DNA of 64,000 nt, from positions 206,944,692 through 207,008,691 of the forward strand of contig NC_134710.1 in assembly GCF_043290135.1 (NCBI RefSeq), in the 5' to 3' direction. This document shows, in pieces, positions 57,108 through 64,000 of the stretch. The DNA comes from Rhipicephalus microplus. Taxonomy: Eukaryota > Arthropoda > Arachnida > Ixodida > Ixodidae. The notes under the pieces are model-generated. The model did not search any database, was not told where the DNA came from, and was given only the letters and a program-made list of their open reading frames with translations. Positions within the stretch are counted from its first letter, which is position 1. Each line of letters begins with the position of its first letter. The translations under genes and the position numbers were made by a program.

Positions 57108-57584
57108 TTATATTCCTCTCACAACATCATACCTATTGTAATTCCACAGTGCCCTATTTTTCATGACTGCTGCATTCTTGTTACATTTAGTCGTCACGTA
57201 AATTTCGTGTTCGCTTAGGTACTCGGCCCCATTGCTTATCCACACGCCCAGATATTTGTATTTATTTGTTATCTCTAGCGTGACCTCCTGTATTCTAAGC
57301 TCACTACCTTCATTGTCATTAAAAATCATGACTGCTGATTTTTCCTTACTGAATCTGAAATCTAATCTATCTCCCTCATTACCGCAGATGTCCATCAATC
57401 TCTGCAAATCTTCCTTGTTGTCGGCCATTAGCACTGTATCATCTGCGTACATCAATGCTGGTAGTGCCTGTTCAATGAGTTTTCCTTGTTTGACGAAAGA
57501 GAGGTTGAAGCCCACTCCACTTCCTCTAATTTGGCCTCTAATCCTTGTAGGTACTTCATAAATAACAAAAGTGACAGAGGACAC
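57108..57584 (-). pseudogene. LINE reverse transcriptase palm and thumb
   Basis: The 158-codon - strand frame contains GVGFNLSFVKQGKLIEQALP, ALMYADDTVLMADNKEDLQR, LDFRFSKEKSAVMIFN and YKYLGVWISNGAEYL. The YADD catalytic motif is intact. The upstream GLRQGCPLSPLLF-type motif lies in another frame near 57580-57610. It is part of a decayed copy. Confidence 0.85.
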
Positions 57585-57845
57585 CCCTGCCTAAGCCCCC
57601 GTTTTACCTCTGCAGGCTTGGATACCTGTTTTCACCACTTTATAACGGCCTTGTTACCTTTATAGATTTCCTTTAAAAGATTAGTGACTCCATCTTCCAC
57701 ACCTAGTGTGTCCAATATTCCCCACAAGTCCTTTTAAACCGCGCTATCGTACGCTCCCTTGATATCCAAAAATGCTAGCCACAGGGGACTGAGTTCTTTT
57801 TCTGCTATTTCGATGCACTGCGTCAGTGAGAACACATTGTCTTCC

Positions 57846-58490
57846 AACCTCCTGTGTTTCCGAAACCCATTCTGCAGTTCCCCCAGCACCCCCTTATCCT
57901 CTATCCATGTCTGCAGTCTTTCCTTTTTTGATCTGCATCGCCAGCCTGTAGACCACTGATGTCACTGTTATAGCACGGTAATTGTTCATGTCAGCTTTGT
58001 ACCCCTTTCCTTTATAGATCATGCTCATCCTGACAAGTTTCCATCCATCGGGGAATTCACCAGCGATTATATTTCTGCTCACTGCCTCTCTCAAAGTTTG
58101 TTTGGACTTCGGACCCAATGTCTTTATCAGCATAATTGGAATACCATCTGGGCCTGTTGATGTACTACTTGGAATCCTCTTCTCTGCCCTTTTCCACTCT
58201 CGTTGTCAAAATGGATCCATTGCTACACTAAATCCATCCTTGTCTATTGTGGTGCATAAGGCACTTCTATATTGAAATTTTTCTGTCACCCTTGTTCTTA
58301 TGTATTCAATAGCTTCGTGCCCTTCTAGCCTAGCACCTTGAGCTGTAGTTATAAACCTCTGCTCTAGGCTTGTTTGATTTCTTAGGGAGTTTAGATGGTT
58401 CCGAAATTTCGCAGCCGTCTTTCTGTCCTTTTTATGTACTTCTGCCAGCCACTGAGCACCTTCTCTAATTTTTTCATTGATTTTTCATTG
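57846..58490 (-). pseudogene. LINE RT fingers, downstream copy of internal duplication
   Basis: The - strand reads STGPDGIPIMLIKTLGPKSK, FPDGWKLVRMSMIYKGKG, NNYRAITVTSVVYRLAMQI, with a frame break before the GELQNGFRKH-type region. It is contiguous with the RT palm to the left. Confidence 0.75.
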
Positions 58491-58527
58491 AGCCTTCCTA
58501 CCTCCCATGTTATTTACCCTTCACACT

Positions 58528-59257
58528 TACAACCTCCTGTGTTTCCGAAACCCATTCTGTAGTTCCCCCAGCACCCCCTCATCCTCTATCCATGTCTGCA
58601 GTTTTTCCTTTATAATCTGCATCGCCAGCCTGTAGACCACTGATGTCACTGTTATAGGGCGGTAGTTGTTTATATCAGCGTTGTCCCCCTTTCCTTTATG
58701 GATCATGCTCATTGTGCTAAGTTTACATCCATCGGGGACTTAATCATTGATTATTGTTCTGCTCACTGCCTCTCTCAAAGTCTGTTTAGACTTCGGACCC
58801 AATGTCTTTATCAGCATAATTGGAATGCCATCTGGGCCTGTTGATGTACTATTGGAAACCCTCTTCTCTGCCCTTTCCCACTCTCGTTGTGAAAATGGAG
58901 CCATTGCTACACTAGATCCATCTTTGTCTATTGTGGTGCATAAGGAACTTCATTGTTGAAAATTTTCTGTCACCCTTGTTCTTATATATTCAATAGCTTC
59001 TTCCCCTTCTAGCCTAGCACCTTGAGCTGCAGTCATAAACCTCTGTTCTAGGTTGTTTCATTTCTTAGGGAGTTTATATGGTTCGAAAATTTCGCAGCTG
59101 CCTTCCTGTCCTTTTTATGTACTTCTGCCAGCCACTGAGCACCCTTTCTTCTAATCTTTTCATTGATCAGGAGGGATACTTCCCTTCGAGAGCTTAGAAA
59201 GATGCCCCATTTCACATGTCCCATTTTCACATGGTTACACATGATAAGTGGTGCCAT
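58528..59257 (-). pseudogene. LINE RT fingers, upstream copy of internal duplication
   Basis: A second copy of the same region, offset by 682 bp: AQWLAEVHKKDRKAAAKFSN at 59150, then MSMIHKGKGDNADINNYRPI, and WIEDEGVLGELQNGFRKHRR at the end, where it stops. It keeps residues lost in the other copy, so the two have decayed separately since the duplication, or derive from two insertions. Confidence 0.75.
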
Positions 59258-59260
59258 CTA

Positions 59261-61007
<1,747 letters not shown>

Positions 61008-61011
61008 CTTG

Positions 61012-63165
61012 TCATTTTTGCCGTCATACTAGGATGGGATTTCCTTTCTACCCATCAGGCCCTCATCGACTGCGCTGGTGCTGAACTACCATTGACGACT
61101 CCGTGCCCTGATCTCAACCACCGCAGTCCCCCCTAAAGTGTTTGCCACCGCTGATATCCGGACCGTATGGCGTCTTCGTCCACCATCCTAGTGCCTGTGT
61201 TTTCGCCTGCTGCCACTAACTCGACATTACTACTCTTTCAACTATCTATCGCTAGTGCGCGCCACCAAACCGTCATCTTCCCGCTTACCGTCATCGACTT
61301 TTTCAATGGTTTTGTCGTACTTTACCCGTGCAACCTCTCTGCTTGTCCGTGTATCCTACTATGCAGTGAGTGTCTGGGGAGCCTTGAGAGCTTAAATCGC
61401 ATTTTCGAAGACTCAATGCTTCCAGACAAGCCATCACTACCGACTTGTGCCGTTACACCTGCAACGGACACCGATGTTTATATAGACGCACTCCGCAAAT
61501 TCATCGATTCCCACCTCACGCCTTGGCAACAGGAACAGACGATGAAGTTCCTCCAGCATTTTCTAGCCTCCTACGACCACAACCAGACTTCCTTATAGGT
61601 GGAGCGGCACCTGTTGTTCACCGTAATGATATCGATCAACAGACACCATTACGACAGCGTCCACACCGTGTCAACTGCCGAACAACGTGTAATCGATGAA
61701 CAGGTGGGCGCCCTGCTCAAACGTGGCAAAATCGAACCGTCCAGCATTTCCTGGGATTCTACAGTTGTGATGATGAAGAAGAAGGACGGATCCATCAGGT
61801 TCTGCGTGGACTACCGGCGTCTCAACCGAATCACGCCCAAAGATGTCTATCCTCTGCTGTGCATCAACGATGCCTTGGACTGTGTAGAAGGAGCAAAATG
61901 CTTTTCTTGCATTGATCTCCGTATGGAATACTGGCAATTACCCATGGTGGAGGCCAATAGAAAAAAAAACAGCTTTCGTCCCGCCTGACAGGCTGTACGA
62001 ATTCATAGTCATGCCCTTTGGCCTCTGCAACGCGCCAGCTACTTTCTAGCGAATGATGAACACGATCCTTCGAGGCCTCAAGTGGAATATTTGTTATTTT
62101 CATGAAATAGTGGGCTTTTCAACTGATTTTTCAATCTATTTAACCCACCTTGAGCAGACCTCGCTTTTCTTTCCTCCGTGGGGCTGCAACTGCACCTGAA
62201 GAAGTGTCACTTGGCCGCTCGAAAACTTACGATCCAGGGCCACGTGGTTTCGAAGGACGGCATTTTCCTGACCTTGCCAATCTTACAGCTGCTTCGGCGT
62301 TTCCCAAACCGACTACTACGAAACAGCTCCGAAGCTTCATTGGCCTTTGTTCCTATTTCCGGTGCTTCGTCCACAATTTCCCGATGATCATCGCTCCTAT
62401 GACCAAGCTCCTTGCTGGCTCTGGTGATCTTTCAGCATAGTCTTCTGCTTTGTATTATGCTTTAAACGAATTGCTCCACCTCCTCACGTCGCAGCCTATT
62501 ATGCGACACTATAACTCATTTGCACCCAAAGAGATCCAAACAGATTCTAGCGGTGTCGGGCTAGGCGCTCTTCTTGTGCAGCGGAAAGACGGATTCTAAG
62601 AGTACGTCGTTGCCTTCGCAAGCCGAACTCTTAGCAAAGCCGAAATCAACTATTCTGTCACTGGAAAGAAATGCCTCGCCATTATTTGGTCGATAGAGAA
62701 ATTTCGGCTTTACGGGCGCCCTTTTAACGTCGTCACTGACCACTACGCCTTCTGCTGATTGTCGTCACTGAAGGATCTAAGAGGTCACCTCACCCGATGG
62801 GCGTTACGCCTACAAGAGTACGATATCCACGTGGTGTATCGCTCTAGCTGCAAGAATTCGGACGCAGACGCCCTCTCTTGTTCTCCCCTGCCTCCTGACC
62901 GTGCCTGCTGAAGGAGTCTTACCTGTGAATGATACGACTGCCCTTACCATCACCGTCATGCAATCCGAGCAGTGCAAGTACTCGTGACTTGCTTCCACTC
63001 TGAACATCATGGCTGGTCAGACCACTTCTCCCTCTACTCGAACGTTGCGTCGGCAAGCCGAGCACTTCCTCTTTCACGAAGACATGTACCGACGCAACTA
63101 CACACCCTGTGTACGTAGTGACTTCTCGTTATTTCGCGTCATCTGTGATCCGAAATTTGCTTTAT
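61012..63165 (+). pseudogene. Ty3/gypsy pol fragment: protease end, RT, RNase H, integrase start
   Basis: + strand, broken by stops and frameshifts: [20 protein letters not shown] (protease end), then RT (SSISWDSTVVMMKKKDGSIR, FCVDYRRLNRITPKDVYPL, CFSCIDLRMEYWQL), a degraded palm, the connection ([27 protein letters not shown]), RNase H ([41 protein letters not shown]) and the integrase N-terminal lead ([17 protein letters not shown]). The palm YLDD motif is not readable. Integrase sequence stops at about 63165. Confidence 0.85.
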
Positions 63166-63420
63166 ACATGTGGGTGAAGAAGAAGACGCATCATTAGCAA
63201 GCAGCATCGCCAACGATTCGGTACTGGGTTCTTGGATAGGCTCGATCACTCGCCTCCCGCTGATCATCGGCGGCGTCTGCCTGAACGCTGCAATGTTCCG
63301 ATTGTCTTCTATCCGTAGAGCCGCCGTCGCAACACACGTCAATAAACCTCTTTACGATTGCTGGAGGTGCTGGGTAACAACCCGAGGATCACTTCATGCG
63401 AGTACAATGGAAGGACCATA
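63166..63420 (+). repeat. Possible LTR segment of the gypsy fragment
   Basis: It starts tgtgggtgaagaagaagacg and contains AATAAA (about 63341) before cctctttacg. It sits between the two opposed gypsy pieces. The layout suits an LTR, but there is no second copy in the window to confirm it. Confidence 0.3.
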
Positions 63421-63429
63421 AACTCTACG

Positions 63430-63936
63430 ACGTATATAGTGCCTTGGATAAATATGAGGGCAGTTACAGGTGCCGAGAGGTCTAACTGGCTGTGCGCTAG
63501 CCGTTTGAAGCGATAGCCTAGAGAACGCCATGGTCACTTTGCGTAGGCAGTGACAGAACTTCGTGGTTATAACAGAAATGGTGGCCCCGGTCTCGACGAG
63601 GGCAAATGTAGAAACACAATCAGCAGATATGGCAACGAGGTTAGCAAGTGGGGTGCGAGGACTTAGGCATTTCGATAACGGCGCAGTTCTTGCCTCTAAA
63701 ACTGCGGCGTTTAGTTTTCCCGGTGGGAGCGTTCGGGCCGGCGACGAATTGGAGAAGGCGATCGCCTGCGTGGAGATCGGAAGTCGGGACACCGGGCGAC
63801 TGAGACTCGGGAAGGTTGGCGTAGCCATACTGCGTGGAGGGATAGGGAGAAGGCAGGTGCAAGGCTTTGGGTCATATGGGAACGCCCGGGTAGCGAGTTT
63901 ACAAAGGCGAGTGGATAGACCACCCCTCCCCCACAA
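63430..63936 (-). pseudogene. Ty3/gypsy gag end and protease, reverse orientation
   Basis: The 180-codon - strand frame has a Pro/Ser-rich gag tail, then ALVETGATISVITTKFCHCL and RKVTMAFSRLSLQTASAQPV. The protease signature reads ETGA where DTGA is required, so it would be inactive. It ends at YGPSIVLA, just before the point where related proteases continue with VILGWDFL, which is where the + strand fragment begins at 61012. Confidence 0.75.
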
Positions 63937-64000
63937 TGCACTGCGCCAGGCGCTCTTACAAGGCTCTCGGAAGCTGCGCGCTCATTGGTTCGTGCGTGAT
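63937..64000. other. Window edge, unassigned
   Basis: Too short to assign; probably more gypsy gag sequence on the - strand. Confidence 0.3.

Larger units (their letters stand above)
56190..59260 (-). mobile_element. LINE, - strand, with (ATCC)n tail and internal duplication
   Basis: Read right to left: segment before RT, RT fingers, palm with YADD, thumb and a cysteine C-terminus, ending with an (ATCC)n tail at 56190-56206. It is 5'-truncated. The RT-fingers region occurs twice (57846-58490 and 58528-59170). The amino-acid wording is that of a LINE family very common in tick sequence data, from memory. Many stops and frameshifts are present. Confidence 0.8.

Overview
This window looks like nuclear DNA of a hard tick (Ixodidae, probably a metastriate such as Rhipicephalus or a relative). 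I infer this from the tRNA-derived SINE family present in several copies, from the types of LINE, Ty3/gypsy, Penelope-like and P-like elements, and from the lack of any compact gene layout. The window is almost wholly transposon-derived. I could not identify a conventional host protein-coding gene, an rRNA, a functional tRNA gene or a CRISPR array. Most open frames are chance frames or broken transposon frames.

Layout. From 1 to 8.7 kb there are SINE pieces, a degenerate + strand Ty3/gypsy remnant (about 4.95-6.33 kb) and the RNase H/3' end of a LINE (6.64-7.52 kb). From 8.7 to 13.7 kb little is recognisable apart from a hairpin repeat and a 250-bp tandem duplication. From 13.7 to 18.6 kb a decayed tandem-repeat array has been split by an RTE-type LINE (- strand) and a CR1-like LINE (+ strand), each carrying its own SINE insertion. 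From about 19.7 to 31.6 kb there is one - strand Ty3/gypsy element. A 5.76-kb I-superfamily LINE lies inside its protease/RT linker, flanked by a 13-15 bp target duplication, and a TA-flanked inverted-repeat element interrupts its RNase H/integrase region.

From 31.6 to 46 kb the sequence is mostly unrecognised, with microsatellites, a SINE, an LTR-like block, foldback elements and two CGG-rich repeat blocks. From 46.3 to 50.6 kb a young Penelope-like element (PLE) with an intact 822-codon RT/GIY-YIG frame and a 687-bp inverted copy of its own 3' end sits inside an older PLE, flanked by a 13-bp target duplication. From 50.6 to 55.4 kb there are P-element-like remnants, one with a THAP domain, followed by a foldback element. 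From 56.2 to 59.3 kb there is a - strand LINE with an internal 682-bp duplication. From 60.9 to 64 kb there are a long (AT)n tract and two oppositely oriented Ty3/gypsy pieces.

The window is a record of successive insertions rather than a working gene neighbourhood. The most complete coding units are the PLE at 47.0-50.2 kb, intact by eye, and the I-superfamily LINE at 23.7-29.5 kb, which has only in-frame nonsense changes and no frameshift. Both use reverse transcription primed at the chromosomal target. The SINEs encode no protein and depend on a LINE. Several apparent starts in these frames are not ATG, so frame ends, not starts, are the reliable boundaries.
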